This document shows positions 8,550 through 17,298 of a stretch of 64,000 nucleotides of DNA, piece after piece. The translations under genes were made by a program, and so were the position numbers. The notes under the pieces were generated by a model. That model was not told the DNA's origin. It saw only the letters and a list, made by a program, of their open reading frames with translations, and did no database searches. The DNA is from Pseudaquabacterium terrae (GTDB taxonomy: Bacteria; Pseudomonadota; Gammaproteobacteria; Burkholderiales; Burkholderiaceae_C), in NCBI RefSeq assembly GCF_013266755.1, contig NZ_JABRWJ010000009.1, positions 124,001-188,000 of the forward strand. The letters run 5' to 3'. Numbering within the stretch: position 1 is the stretch's first letter; every line of letters starts with the position of its first letter.

Positions 8550-9092
8550 ATGGATCGTCCGGTCCCATCCGCACTGCAGCTTCACGTCAGTCGCTGGTTC
8601 AACACACCGAAGCCGATCGCGCTGGACGAGCTGCGTGGCAAGGTGGTTGCCGTCCACACCTTCCAGATGTTGTGTCCCGCTTGCGTGGCCCATGGCCTGC
8701 CCCAGGCGATGAGGCTGCGTGAGGCTTTCTCGGCGGATCAACTCGCGGTGATCGGCCTGCACACGGTCTTCGAACACCATCCCGTGATGGGGCCGGATGC
8801 GCTGCAGGCCTTCATCCACGAGTACCAGTTGCGCTTCCCGATCGGCGTCGACGAAGCCGACCCACACGGCACCGTGCCCAGGACGATGGCAGCCTGGGGC
8901 TTGCGGGGCACGCCCAGTCTCGTGCTGCTGGACCGGTACGGACAGGCCCGACTGAGCCACTTCGGCCGCATCGACGACCTCACGCTCGGCGCCGTCGTGG
9001 GGCAGTTGCTGGAACGGCCGTACCAGCCCGAGGTCATGGCCGATGAGCACGTTCGAGATGGCCGGTGTGACGGCGACGCCTGCCACCCATGA
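8550..9092 (+). CDS. Thioredoxin-fold (TlpA/redoxin-like) protein
   Basis: A 180-residue thioredoxin-fold protein. The redox motif CPAC sits in FQMLCPACVAHG near residue 47, preceded by the strand KVVAVHTF. The cis-proline element is GTPSLVLLDRYG. No signal peptide is seen from the ATG at 8550 (ribosome site gagaga), so it appears cytosolic, unlike most TlpA proteins. A histidine-rich helix (HTVFEHHPVMG) follows the first domain half. The C-terminal tail holds one more cysteine pair (CDGDAC). Its stop overlaps the ATG of a truncated gene (ATGA), so it was once translationally coupled to that gene. Confidence 0.85.
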   Translation: MDRPVPSALQLHVSRWFNTPKPIALDELRGKVVAVHTFQMLCPACVAHGLPQAMRLREAFSADQLAVIGLHTVFEHHPVMGPDALQAFIHEYQLRFPIGVDEADPHGTVPRTMAAWGLRGTPSLVLLDRYGQARLSHFGRIDDLTLGAVVGQLLERPYQPEVMADEHVRDGRCDGDACHP

Positions 9093-9211
9093 AGACGCTG
9101 GTTGCGCTGCGACACCTGGCTTTCGAGGATCTCGGCTTGCTCGCGCCACTGATGCAGGGGAGCGGCGCTGCCGACGTGACGCGACCTCTATGCGGGATAC
9201 CGACTGCCTGA
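9089..9211 (+). pseudogene. Truncated 5' stub of a class I glutamine amidotransferase-like gene
   Basis: An ATG overlapping the stop of the redoxin gene opens a 40-residue frame starting MKTLVALRHLAFEDLG. From memory of the family this resembles the start of GMP-synthase-like class I glutamine amidotransferases. After about 22-25 residues the resemblance ends and the frame runs into the 3' end of the convergent regulator gene. The stub therefore looks like the surviving start of a gene cut off by a deletion or by arrival of the formate locus. Confidence 0.5.
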
Positions 9212-10291
9212 ACTGTCGGCGCTCGACGCGGGAAATGCTTCGCCGATCTCGAGCACGCGGCCGCAATCGTCGGCCTGGTAGCCCGCCAGCTGGTCCACCG
9301 CCTCGCGGAAGGCCGCGCCGCGCAGCACCTCGAGCAGCGCCTGCACCACCGGCGCCGCCAGCGAGCGTTCATCGCACAGCAGGAAATAACGCTCGATCTG
9401 ATCGGGGATGAAATCGAGCTTGAACTGCCGCGCCGGCGTCTCGACGCCGTAGCCGACATCGGCCATGCCGCTGGCGACGAAGGCCGCCACCGCGGCATGC
9501 GTGAACTCCACCTGCTCGTAGCCGGCGATGCGCAGCGGATCGATCGCCAGCGAGCGCAGCCGCAGGTCCAGCAGCAGCCGCGTGCCCGAGCCGGCCTGGC
9601 GGTTGATGAAGCGCACACCCGGCCGCACCAGGTCGGCGGGCGAATAGATCTTCTTCGGGTTGCCGCGCGCGACCATCAGGCCCTGGCGGCGCGTGGCGAT
9701 CGTGATCAGCTTCTGCGTGCGAGCGTTGAGCCAGCTGCGGTAGTGCTCGAGCACCGGCGCCTCGAACTCGCCGATCGGCACGTGGAAGCCGGCGATGTCG
9801 CAGGCGCCGTTGCGCAGCGCGGCCAGGGCCTCGACGCTGCTGCAGTACTTCAGGTCGTTCGGCACCTGCGCGTCGGCGAGAAAGCGCTGCAGGGTGGCGA
9901 CGGCGAAACCATGGCTGGCGTGGATGCGCAGCAGCGCCGGCAGCGGCGCGAGCAGCTTGCCGATCTCGGCGCCGAGCTCCGAGGCCAGCGAATCGAGCAT
10001 CGGCGTCAGCCGCGCCTGGATGCGGCGATCGGCCCACACCAGCTTCTCGCCCAGTGGCGTCAGGCGCGAGCCCTTGCCGCGCTCCATCACCACCAGCGGG
10101 TCGCCGAACAGGGTCTCGCCCTGGCGAATGAGTTCCCAGGCGTGGCGGTACGACACCTCGCTGGCCTGGCAGGCGGCGGCCAGGCTGCCGTGCTCGTGCA
10201 CGCCGACGAGCAGCTCGATCACCCGCGGCGGCAGCGCGGCGCCCGTGCCGGCGCGGATGGTCCATTGCGGGCGAATGCGCACCTCGTGCAT
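9188..10291 (-). CDS. Formate dehydrogenase locus regulator (ModE-like HTH plus binding-protein domain)
   Basis: A 367-residue regulator divergent from fdsG. The N-terminal 100 residues are a winged helix of the LysR/ModE type (GSLAAACQASEVSYRHAW, then RGKGSRLTPLGEKL). The rest resembles a periplasmic molybdate/tungstate-type binding domain lacking a signal peptide (IHASHGFAVATLQRF, INRQAGSGTRLLLD). Cupriavidus necator has a regulator, FdsR, beside its fds operon; this may be its counterpart, but I have not aligned them. The domain pairing suggests a factor sensing an oxyanion or formate state. It is convergent with, and overlaps, the amidotransferase stub. Confidence 0.82.
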   Translation of the reverse strand: MHEVRIRPQWTIRAGTGAALPPRVIELLVGVHEHGSLAAACQASEVSYRHAWELIRQGETLFGDPLVVMERGKGSRLTPLGEKLVWADRRIQARLTPMLDSLASELGAEIGKLLAPLPALLRIHASHGFAVATLQRFLADAQVPNDLKYCSSVEALAALRNGACDIAGFHVPIGEFEAPVLEHYRSWLNARTQKLITIATRRQGLMVARGNPKKIYSPADLVRPGVRFINRQAGSGTRLLLDLRLRSLAIDPLRIAGYEQVEFTHAAVAAFVASGMADVGYGVETPARQFKLDFIPDQIERYFLLCDERSLAAPVVQALLEVLRGAAFREAVDQLAGYQADDCGRVLEIGEAFPASSADSSGSRYPA

Positions 10292-10307
10292 TTGAAATAT
10301 GCGGCTC

Positions 10308-10410
10308 AGAGCCTATTAACGTGCGGACTCCGATCATATTGCCGCCCACGTGCACGGTCCATAGACTGCCTCCGCAGCGCTTCACAGCCTTATGCCGTGA
10401 AGAGCCTATT
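10308..10410. repeat. Direct repeat AGAGCCTATT flanking the fds promoter
   Basis: The exact 10-mer AGAGCCTATT occurs at 10308-10317 and 10401-10410. A looser copy (CAGCCTTAT) lies between, near 10385-10393. The outer copies sit just upstream of the regulator start and just upstream of the fdsG ribosome site. They are candidate operator half-sites for the divergent regulator; this is position-based inference. Confidence 0.4.
10339..10367 (+). promoter_or_regulatory. Candidate sigma70-type promoter for fdsG
   Basis: TTGCCG (10339-10344) and TAGACT (10362-10367) are separated by exactly 17 bases, inside the 133-base gap between the regulator and fdsG. Both boxes match consensus only partly. The gap also carries the direct repeats noted separately. 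No convincing sigma54 site was seen. Confidence 0.35.
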
Positions 10411-10424
10411 GAAGGAGACTGCCC

Positions 10425-10886
10425 GTGGACCTTGCCGCAAGCGCCCGAATCATTGCCGCCGCGCACCGGGACACCCCGGGCGGCCTGCTGCCGGCCCTGC
10501 ACGCGGTGCAGGACGCGCTCGGCCACGTGCCGCCGGCGGCCGTGCCGGGCATTGCCGAGGAGTTCAACCTGTCGCGCGCCGAGGTGCACGGCGTGCTCAC
10601 CTACTACCACCACTTCCGCTCGACAGCGCCGGCGCCGCGCGTGCTGCAGGTCTGCCGCGCCGAGGCCTGCCAGGCGATGGGCGCCGACGCGCTGCTCGCG
10701 CATGCGCAGCAGCGCCTGGGCTGCGGCCTGCATGGCCGCAGTGCGGATGGGGGCGTGACGCTGGAGGCGGCGTACTGCCTCGGCCTGTGCGCTTCGTCGC
10801 CGGCGGTGATGCTGAACGACGAGGTGCATGCGCGCATGACGCCCGAGCGGCTCGACGAGTTGCTCGGCACCGAGGTACCGGCATGA
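10425..10886 (+). CDS. fdsG: NAD-dependent formate dehydrogenase gamma subunit
   Basis: A 153-residue NuoE-like subunit carrying a [2Fe-2S] cluster. The ligand cysteines are in VCRAEAC and YCLGLCASSP. It passes electrons between FdsB and the iron-sulfur chain of FdsA in the soluble, oxygen-tolerant formate:NAD+ oxidoreductase. Translation starts at the GTG at 10425, with the ribosome site gaaggagac a few bases upstream. Its stop overlaps the fdsB ATG (ATGA), so the two are translationally coupled. Order G-B-A-fdhD-D matches the fds operons of Cupriavidus and Rhodobacter. Confidence 0.96.
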   Translation: MDLAASARIIAAAHRDTPGGLLPALHAVQDALGHVPPAAVPGIAEEFNLSRAEVHGVLTYYHHFRSTAPAPRVLQVCRAEACQAMGADALLAHAQQRLGCGLHGRSADGGVTLEAAYCLGLCASSPAVMLNDEVHARMTPERLDELLGTEVPA

Positions 10887-12445
10887 CCGCGCCGATCACG
10901 ATCTATGTGCCGCGCGATTCTGCGGCGCTCGCGGTCGGCGCCGATCGCGTCGCCGAGCGCATCGCGGCGGTTGCCGCGCAACGCGGCATCGCCGTGCACA
11001 TCGTGCGCAACGGCTCGCGCGGCCTGTTCTGGCTCGAACCGCTGGTCGAGGTCGCGACGCCGGCCGGCCGGATCGCGTACGGTCCGGTGATGCCGGCGGA
11101 CGTGCCGGCGCTGTTCGATGCCGGCTTCCTGCACGGCGGCGCGCATGCGCTCGGCCACGGCCTGACCGAAGAGATCGCCTACCTGAAGCGCCAGGAGCGC
11201 CTGACCTTCGCACGGATCGGCATCACCGATCCGCTGTCGCTCGATGACTACGCGGCCCACGGCGGCTGGGCCGGCCTGCGCGCGGCCATCGCGCTGGACC
11301 CGGCCGCCATCGTGCAGCAGGTGGCCGATGCCGGCCTGCGCGGCCGCGGCGGCGCGGCGTTTCCGGCGGCGATCAAGTGGAAGACGGTGCTGCAGGCCGA
11401 CGCGCCGCAGAAATACATCGTCTGCAATGCCGACGAGGGCGACTCGGGCACCTTCTCCGACCGCATGGTGATGGAGGGCGACCCGTACCTGCTGATCGAG
11501 GGCATGGCGATCGCCGGTCTCGCGACCGGGGCGACCGAGGGATACGTCTATGTGCGCTCGGAGTACCCGCATGCGCTGGCGACGCTGACTGAAGCGATCA
11601 ACCGTGCCGAAGCCGCCGGCTGGCTCGGCGACGACGTCGGCGGCAGCGGCCGGCGCTTCGTGCTGCACGTTCGAAAAGCGGCCGGCTCCTACGTCTGCGG
11701 CGAAGAAACGGCGCTGCTCGAGAGCCTGGAAGGCAAGCGCGGCATCGTGCGCACAAAGCCGCCGGTGCCGGCGATCGCCGGCCTGTTCGGCCGGCCGACG
11801 GTTGTCAACAACGTCATCACGCTGGCCTCGGTGCCGCTGATCCTGGCGCAAGGGGCCGCGTACTACAGAGACTATGGAATGGGCCGCTCGCGCGGCACGC
11901 TGCCTTTCCAGCTGGCCGGCAACATCCGCTTCGGCGGGCTGGTCGAGAAGGCGTTCGGCCTGACCTTGCGCGAGCTGGTGATGGACTTCGGCGGCGGCAG
12001 CGCCACGGGCCGACCGGTCAAGGCGATCCAGGTCGGCGGGCCGCTCGGCGCCTACGTGCCCGAGTCGCAATGGGACCTGCCGCTCGACTACGAGGCCTAT
12101 GCGGCAGTCGGCGCGGTGCTCGGCCATGGCGGCATCGTCGTGCACGACGACACGGCCGACATGGCCAGGCTCGCGCGTTATGCGATGGAATTCTGCGCGC
12201 TCGAATCCTGCGGCAAGTGCACACCCTGCCGCATCGGCTCGACGCGCGGCGTCGAGGTGATCGACCGTCTCGTCGCGAACCACAACCGGCCGCAGCAGGT
12301 GATCCTGCTGCGCGACCTGTGCGACACGATGCTGCACGGCTCGCTGTGCGCGATGGGCGGCATGACGCCCTACCCCGTGCTGTCCGCGCTCGACCACTAC
12401 CCGCAGGACTTCGGCCTCGCCGCCCCGGACCGCGAAGCGGCCTGA
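10883..12445 (+). CDS. fdsB: NAD-dependent formate dehydrogenase beta subunit
   Basis: A 520-residue NuoF-like diaphorase subunit holding FMN, the NAD+ site and a [4Fe-4S] cluster. An N-terminal thioredoxin-like ferredoxin domain of about 120 residues precedes the NuoF core, as in known FdsB proteins. Motifs: GLRGRGGAAFP and NADEGDSGTF (FMN/NAD binding), YVRSEYP, and the cluster site ESCGKCTPCRIG. It reduces NAD+ with electrons from formate. Start is the ATG at 10883, overlapping the fdsG stop. Ten bases separate it from fdsA. Confidence 0.97.
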   Translation: MTAPITIYVPRDSAALAVGADRVAERIAAVAAQRGIAVHIVRNGSRGLFWLEPLVEVATPAGRIAYGPVMPADVPALFDAGFLHGGAHALGHGLTEEIAYLKRQERLTFARIGITDPLSLDDYAAHGGWAGLRAAIALDPAAIVQQVADAGLRGRGGAAFPAAIKWKTVLQADAPQKYIVCNADEGDSGTFSDRMVMEGDPYLLIEGMAIAGLATGATEGYVYVRSEYPHALATLTEAINRAEAAGWLGDDVGGSGRRFVLHVRKAAGSYVCGEETALLESLEGKRGIVRTKPPVPAIAGLFGRPTVVNNVITLASVPLILAQGAAYYRDYGMGRSRGTLPFQLAGNIRFGGLVEKAFGLTLRELVMDFGGGSATGRPVKAIQVGGPLGAYVPESQWDLPLDYEAYAAVGAVLGHGGIVVHDDTADMARLARYAMEFCALESCGKCTPCRIGSTRGVEVIDRLVANHNRPQQVILLRDLCDTMLHGSLCAMGGMTPYPVLSALDHYPQDFGLAAPDREAA

Positions 12446-12455
12446 AAGGTCTCCC

Positions 12456-15323
12456 ATGCAGAACCACCTGAACGAAGTTGATTTCGGCACGCCGAAGCGC
12501 GTGTCCGAGCGCGAGGTCACGCTGGAGATCGACGGCACGCCCGTCACGGTGCCGGCGGGCACCTCGCTGATGCGCGCCGCCGTCGACGCCGGCATCAAGG
12601 TGCCCAAGCTCTGCGCCACCGACAGCCTGGAGCCCTTCGGCTCGTGCCGGCTGTGCCTGGTCGAGATCGAGGGCCGCCGCGGTTATCCGGCCTCGTGCAC
12701 GACGCCGGCCGAGGCCGGCATGAAGGTGCGCACGCAGAGCGACAAGCTGCAGCAACTGCGCAAGGGCGTGATGGAGCTCTACATCTCCGACCACCCGCTC
12801 GATTGCCTGACCTGCGGCGCGAATGGCAATTGCGAGCTGCAGGACATGGCCGGCGTCACCGGCCTGCGCAACGTGCGCTATGGCTTCGATGGCGCGAACC
12901 ATCTGGATGCGAAGAAGGACGAATCGAACCCGTACTTCACCTACGACCCGAGCAAGTGCATCGTCTGCAACCGCTGCGTGCGCGCCTGCGAGGAGACGCA
13001 GGGCACCTTCGCGCTGACGATCGAAGGCCGCGGCTTCGAGTCGCGTGTCTCGCCGGGCCAGGGTGAATCGTTCATGGACTCCGAGTGCGTTTCCTGCGGC
13101 GCCTGCGTCGAGGCCTGCCCGACCGCCACGCTGCAGGAGAAGTCGGTCATCTGGCTCGGCCAGGCCGAGCACAGCGTCATCACCACCTGCGCCTATTGCG
13201 GCGTCGGCTGCGGCTTCAAGGCCGAGATGAAGGGCACGCAAGTCGTGCGCATGGTGCCGTGGAAGGACGGCCAGGCCAACGAGGGCCATTCGTGCGTGAA
13301 GGGCCGTTTCGCGTGGGGTTACGCCACGCACCAGGACCGCATGCTCAAACCCATGATCCGCCGCAAGATCACCGATCCGTGGCAGGAAGTCAGCTGGGAC
13401 GAAGCGATCAACCACGCGGCCAACGAATTCCGCCGCATCCAGCAGGAACACGGCCGGGAATCGATCGGCGGCATCACCTCCTCGCGTTGCACGAACGAAG
13501 AAACGTATCTCGTGCAGAAGCTCGTGCGCGCGGCCTTCGGCAACAACAACGTCGACACCTGCGCGCGTGTCTGCCATTCACCCACCGGCTATGGCCTGAA
13601 GCAGACGCTGGGCGAATCGGCGGGCACGCAGACTTTCGCCTCGGTCGACCACTCCGACGTGATCCTGGTGATCGGCGCGAATCCGACCGATGGCCATCCG
13701 GTGTTCGCCTCGCGGTTGAAGCGCCGGCTGCGCCAGGGCGCGCAGCTGATCGTCATCGACCCGCGCCGCATCGACCTCGTGCGCTCGCCGCACGTGCAGG
13801 CCGCGCACCACCTGCAGCTGAAGCCGGGCACCAACGTCGCGGTGATCACCGCCTTCGCGCACGTGATCGTCAGCGAGGGCCTGGTCGACGAGGCCTTCGT
13901 CGCCGAACGTTGCGAAGCGAAGTCGTTCAACGAATGGCGCAACTTCGTCACGCGCGCCGAGCATTCGCCCGAAGCCACCGAAGCCATCACCGGCGTGTCG
14001 GCGGCCGAGTTGCGCGCTGCCGCGCGGCTCTTTGCGCGCGGCATGAATGGCCGGCGCAACGCGGCCATCTACTACGGCCTCGGCGTCACCGAGCACAGCC
14101 AGGGCTCGACGATGGTGATGGGCATTGCGAACCTGGCGATGGCCACCGGTAACGTCGGCCGCGAAGGCGTCGGCGTCAACCCGCTGCGCGGACAGAACAA
14201 CGTGCAGGGCTCCTGCGACATGGGATCGTTCCCGCACGAGCTGCCGGGCTATCGGCATGTCTCCGACAGCACGATCCGCGCCGAGTTCGAAGCCGCCTGG
14301 GGCGTGGCGCTCGACGCCGAGCCGGGGCTGCGCATCCCGAACATGTTCGACGCCGCGCTCGGCGGCAGCTTCAAGGGCCTGTACTGCCAGGGCGAGGACA
14401 TCGCGCAGTCGGACCCCAATACGCAGCACGTCTCGGCCGCGCTGTCGGCGATGGAATGCATCGTCGTGCAGGACTTGTTCCTCAACGAGACCGCGAAGTT
14501 CGCGCACGTCTTCCTGCCCGGCTCGTCCTTCCTCGAGAAGGACGGCACCTTCACGAATGCCGAGCGCCGACTGTCGCGGGTGCGCAAGGTGATGCCGCCC
14601 AAGGCCGGGCTGGCCGACTGGGAAGTGACGCAGCAACTCGCCAACGCGCTCGGCTACCCGATGGCCTACCGCCATCCCGCCGAGATCATGGCCGAGATCG
14701 CCGCGCTGACGCCGAGCTTCCGCGGCATCGACTACGCCAAGCTCGACCGCCTCGGCAGCGTGCAGTGGCCGTGCAACGACGAAGCGCCCGAGGGCACGCC
14801 GACGATGCACGTCGAGCGCTTCGTGCGCGGCAAGGGGCGCTTCGTCATCACGCAGTACGTGGCCACCGACGAGAAGGTGACGCGGCGCTTCCCGCTGCTG
14901 CTGACGACCGGCCGCATCCTGTCGCAATACAACGTCGGCGCGCAGACGCGGCGCACCGACAACAACCGCTGGCATGCCGAGGACCGGCTCGAGATCCACC
15001 CGCACGATGCCGAGGAGCGCGGCATCCGCGAAGGCGACTGGGTCGGCATCTTCAGCCGCGCCGGCGAGACGGTGCTGCGCGCGCTGGTGACCGAGCGCAT
15101 GCAGCCGGGCGTCGTCTACACCACCTTCCACTTCCCCGAGTCGGGCGCCAACGTGATCACCACCGACAACTCCGACTGGGCCACCAACTGCCCGGAGTAC
15201 AAGGTCACTGCCGTGCAGGTGATGCCGGTGATGCAGCCGTCGACGTGGCAGCAGGCCTACCGCCAGAACGACCGCGAGCAGCAGGCGCTGCTCGAAGCCG
15301 GCCGCGCGGTCCTGGACCGATGA
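12456..15323 (+). CDS. fdsA: NAD-dependent formate dehydrogenase catalytic alpha subunit
   Basis: A 955-residue catalytic subunit with a NuoG-like N-terminus and a molybdopterin oxidoreductase body. In order: a [2Fe-2S] site (GSCRLCLVE), the His-ligated cluster segment (DHPLDCLTCGANGNC), two [4Fe-4S] groups (CIVCNRCVRAC, CVSCGACVEACP), then CAYCGVGCGF, the cluster next to the bis-MGD. The metal ligand is Cys373 in ARVCHSPTG; the following histidine is also conserved. It oxidises formate to CO2 in the cytosol. Whether molybdenum or tungsten fills the site cannot be read, but the adjoining tungstate-type importer makes tungsten possible. Coupled to fdhD by an ATGA overlap. Confidence 0.97.
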   Translation: MQNHLNEVDFGTPKRVSEREVTLEIDGTPVTVPAGTSLMRAAVDAGIKVPKLCATDSLEPFGSCRLCLVEIEGRRGYPASCTTPAEAGMKVRTQSDKLQQLRKGVMELYISDHPLDCLTCGANGNCELQDMAGVTGLRNVRYGFDGANHLDAKKDESNPYFTYDPSKCIVCNRCVRACEETQGTFALTIEGRGFESRVSPGQGESFMDSECVSCGACVEACPTATLQEKSVIWLGQAEHSVITTCAYCGVGCGFKAEMKGTQVVRMVPWKDGQANEGHSCVKGRFAWGYATHQDRMLKPMIRRKITDPWQEVSWDEAINHAANEFRRIQQEHGRESIGGITSSRCTNEETYLVQKLVRAAFGNNNVDTCARVCHSPTGYGLKQTLGESAGTQTFASVDHSDVILVIGANPTDGHPVFASRLKRRLRQGAQLIVIDPRRIDLVRSPHVQAAHHLQLKPGTNVAVITAFAHVIVSEGLVDEAFVAERCEAKSFNEWRNFVTRAEHSPEATEAITGVSAAELRAAARLFARGMNGRRNAAIYYGLGVTEHSQGSTMVMGIANLAMATGNVGREGVGVNPLRGQNNVQGSCDMGSFPHELPGYRHVSDSTIRAEFEAAWGVALDAEPGLRIPNMFDAALGGSFKGLYCQGEDIAQSDPNTQHVSAALSAMECIVVQDLFLNETAKFAHVFLPGSSFLEKDGTFTNAERRLSRVRKVMPPKAGLADWEVTQQLANALGYPMAYRHPAEIMAEIAALTPSFRGIDYAKLDRLGSVQWPCNDEAPEGTPTMHVERFVRGKGRFVITQYVATDEKVTRRFPLLLTTGRILSQYNVGAQTRRTDNNRWHAEDRLEIHPHDAEERGIREGDWVGIFSRAGETVLRALVTERMQPGVVYTTFHFPESGANVITTDNSDWATNCPEYKVTAVQVMPVMQPSTWQQAYRQNDREQQALLEAGRAVLDR

Positions 15324-16144
15324 AACCGGCGGACGGCGTGATGTTCACGGGCGGCGCGGTGCAGTGTCCCGTCGCGGGACGGCGCGGCGGCCGAAGCTTC
15401 GAGGCGAGTGATTGGCTGGCCGAGGAAGTGCCGGTGGCGCTGGAATTCAACGGCGTCGCCCATGCGGTGATGCTGGCGACGCCGCTGGACCTGGAGGACT
15501 TCGCGCTCGGCTTCGGATTGAGCGAGGGCATCCTCGCGCACCGCGGCCAGCTCTACGGTGTCGAGCGACACGACGGCGCCGAGGGCATCACCTTGCGCCT
15601 GGAGATCGCCAGCGCCGCCTTCGTGCGCCTGAAAGACCGGCGCCGCACGCTGGCGGGCCGCACCGGCTGCGGCCTGTGCGGCACCGAGAGCCTGGCGCAA
15701 GTGGCGCGGCCGCTGCTGCCGCTGCCGGTCACGCAGGCACCGATGGCGTCCGCCGCGATCACGCGCGCGATGGGCGAGCTGCGCGCGCTGCAGGCTTTGC
15801 AGCAGGCCACCGGCGCGGTGCACGCAGCGGCCTGGTGTGGCGCCGATGGCGAGGTGCGGCTGCTGCGCGAGGACGTCGGCCGCCACAACGCGCTCGACAA
15901 GCTGGTCGGCGCGCTGGCCGTCTCGTCGGTGAACGCGGCGAGCGGCTTCGTCGCGGTCACCAGCCGCGCCAGTTTCGAGATGGTGCAGAAGACGGTCTGC
16001 GCCGGCGTGCCGCTGCTGGCTGCCGTGTCCGCGGCCACCGCGCTGGCGGTGCAGACGGCCAAACGCAGCGGGCTCACGCTGGTCGGCTTCGCGCGCGGCG
16101 ACGACCACGTGGTCTACAGCCATCCGCAGCGCCTGTACAGCTGA
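15320..16144 (+). CDS. fdhD: Formate dehydrogenase accessory sulfurtransferase FdhD (FdsC)
   Basis: A 274-residue FdhD-family protein. It moves sulfur from a cysteine desulfurase to the bis-MGD metal, a step formate dehydrogenases need for activity. The sulfur-carrying pair is visible in TGCGLCGTES near residue 115, and the cofactor-binding region includes REDVGRHNALDK. It starts at an ATG overlapping the fdsA stop. Being inside the fds operon it is the fdsC of Ralstonia nomenclature; it may also serve the periplasmic FdhA encoded on the other strand, since no second fdhD is in the window. Confidence 0.95.
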   Translation: MKPADGVMFTGGAVQCPVAGRRGGRSFEASDWLAEEVPVALEFNGVAHAVMLATPLDLEDFALGFGLSEGILAHRGQLYGVERHDGAEGITLRLEIASAAFVRLKDRRRTLAGRTGCGLCGTESLAQVARPLLPLPVTQAPMASAAITRAMGELRALQALQQATGAVHAAAWCGADGEVRLLREDVGRHNALDKLVGALAVSSVNAASGFVAVTSRASFEMVQKTVCAGVPLLAAVSAATALAVQTAKRSGLTLVGFARGDDHVVYSHPQRLYS

Positions 16145-16155
16145 AAGGAGCGGCC

Positions 16156-16380
16156 ATGGAAATGGACAACCTGATTCGCATGGCCAACCAGATCGGCCAC
16201 TTCTTCGACGCGATGCCCGACCGGCCCGAGGCGTTGGAGCAGCTGGCGCAGCACCTGCGCCGCTTCTGGGAGCGCCGCATGCGCGAGCGGCTGCTCGCGT
16301 TTGTCGATGACGAGGGCGGCGCCGGCTTGCATCCGATGGTGCTCGAGGCACTGGTGCTGCACCGGGGCTTGTTCGGCTAG
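16156..16380 (+). CDS. fdsD: Formate dehydrogenase delta subunit
   Basis: A 74-residue helical protein (start MEMDNLIRMANQIG), typical of FdsD, the small subunit that closes fds operons. It is needed for maturation or stability of FdsABG in the species studied. Conserved features are IGxFFDAMPDR and a late RFWERRMR helix. The ribosome site aaaggag lies a few bases before the ATG at 16156, which is 11 bases after fdhD. Confidence 0.93.
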   Translation: MEMDNLIRMANQIGHFFDAMPDRPEALEQLAQHLRRFWERRMRERLLAFVDDEGGAGLHPMVLEALVLHRGLFG

Positions 16381-16415
16381 CCACCGCCAGATTTTCGAAC
16401 CTTGACCTTTGGTCA

Positions 16416-16505
16416 ATGCTGGGCGAGCACACGGACCAGGTGCTGGCCGAGCTCGGCTACGACGCCGACCGGATCGCCACCTTCCATGCGGTGGGCGTGG
16501 TCTGA
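16416..16505 (+). pseudogene. C-terminal stub of a CaiB/BaiF CoA-transferase-like gene
   Basis: A 29-residue frame ending in a stop reads MLGEHTDQVLAELGYDADR and closes AVGVV. This closely resembles the end of family III (CaiB/BaiF) CoA-transferases, which typically finish with LGEHT-VL-ELGY and a short AGVV-like tail. No upstream part is present: the preceding bases are the fdsD tail. The stub mirrors the truncated gene at the other side of the fds block. The remaining 79 bases up to the tupB start hold nothing I can name. Confidence 0.55.
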
Positions 16506-16584
16506 GGGAGGTGCGAGGCTGAGGGGTTGCACAAGGGTCATCCGCCTGTGGCGGTGAAGGGGGGCTGCGGATAATCGTGCCCAC

Positions 16585-17298
16585 ATGAGCGCCTTTGCAG
16601 ACAGCTTTCGCACCGCGGTCGAGCTCGTCTGGCAGGCCGACCCGGTGTTGCTGCGCACCGTGGCGCTGTCCTTGACCGTGAGCGCCACGGCCTGCGCGCT
16701 CGCGGCAGGCCTGGGCCTGGCGGCCGGCGCGTGGCTGGCCATCACCACCCTGCCCGGCCGGCGTGTGCTGATCACGCTGCTCAACACCCTGCTCGCCCTG
16801 CCCTCGGTCGTGGTGGGGCTGCTGGTGTACCTGCTGCTGTCGCGCAGCGGCCCGCTGGGCGCCTGGGGCATCCTCTTCACGCCTTCGGCGATGGTGGTGG
16901 CCCAGACCATCCTGGTCGTCCCGGTGATTGCCGCGCTGTCTCGGCAACTGGTCGCGGACGCGCTGCGCGATGGCGGCGACCAGCTTCGCTCGATGGGGGC
17001 CACCGGCTTCGTCGCCGCCTTGCTGATGCTGCTGCACGAACGCTGGGCCGTCGCCACGATCCTTCTGGCGGCGTTCGGGCGGGCCATCTCCGAAGTGGGC
17101 GCGGTGATGATCGTCGGCGGAAACATCGATGGCGTCACCCGGGTCATCACCACCACCATCGCGCTCGAGACGAGCAAGGGCGACCTGCCGCTGGCCCTGG
17201 CGCTCGGGCTCGTGCTGTTGTGCATCGTCGGCGCCATCAACGTGCTGATCGGCGCTGCGCAGCGGATGCAGGGCAGCAGTCTCGCGGGGGTGCGATGA
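16585..17298 (+). CDS. tupB: Tungstate/molybdate ABC transporter permease
   Basis: A 237-residue inner-membrane permease with about five hydrophobic helices. It carries the ABC-permease coupling region EVGAVMIVGGNIDG preceded by AFGRAISE. The EVG-GNI pattern and the gene order permease-ATPase-binding protein are typical of the TupBCA tungstate importer. The adjacent periplasmic protein supports this. The gene follows the fds operon by about 200 bases containing a gene stub, so it may have its own promoter or be read through from fds. Confidence 0.9.
   Translation: MSAFADSFRTAVELVWQADPVLLRTVALSLTVSATACALAAGLGLAAGAWLAITTLPGRRVLITLLNTLLALPSVVVGLLVYLLLSRSGPLGAWGILFTPSAMVVAQTILVVPVIAALSRQLVADALRDGGDQLRSMGATGFVAALLMLLHERWAVATILLAAFGRAISEVGAVMIVGGNIDGVTRVITTTIALETSKGDLPLALALGLVLLCIVGAINVLIGAAQRMQGSSLAGVR

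Noticed and set aside
16506-16584. Possible molybdenum or tungsten cofactor riboswitch ahead of tupB
   Set aside because: Only 79 bases are free after the gene stub, and no aptamer-like stem pattern could be recognised by eye.
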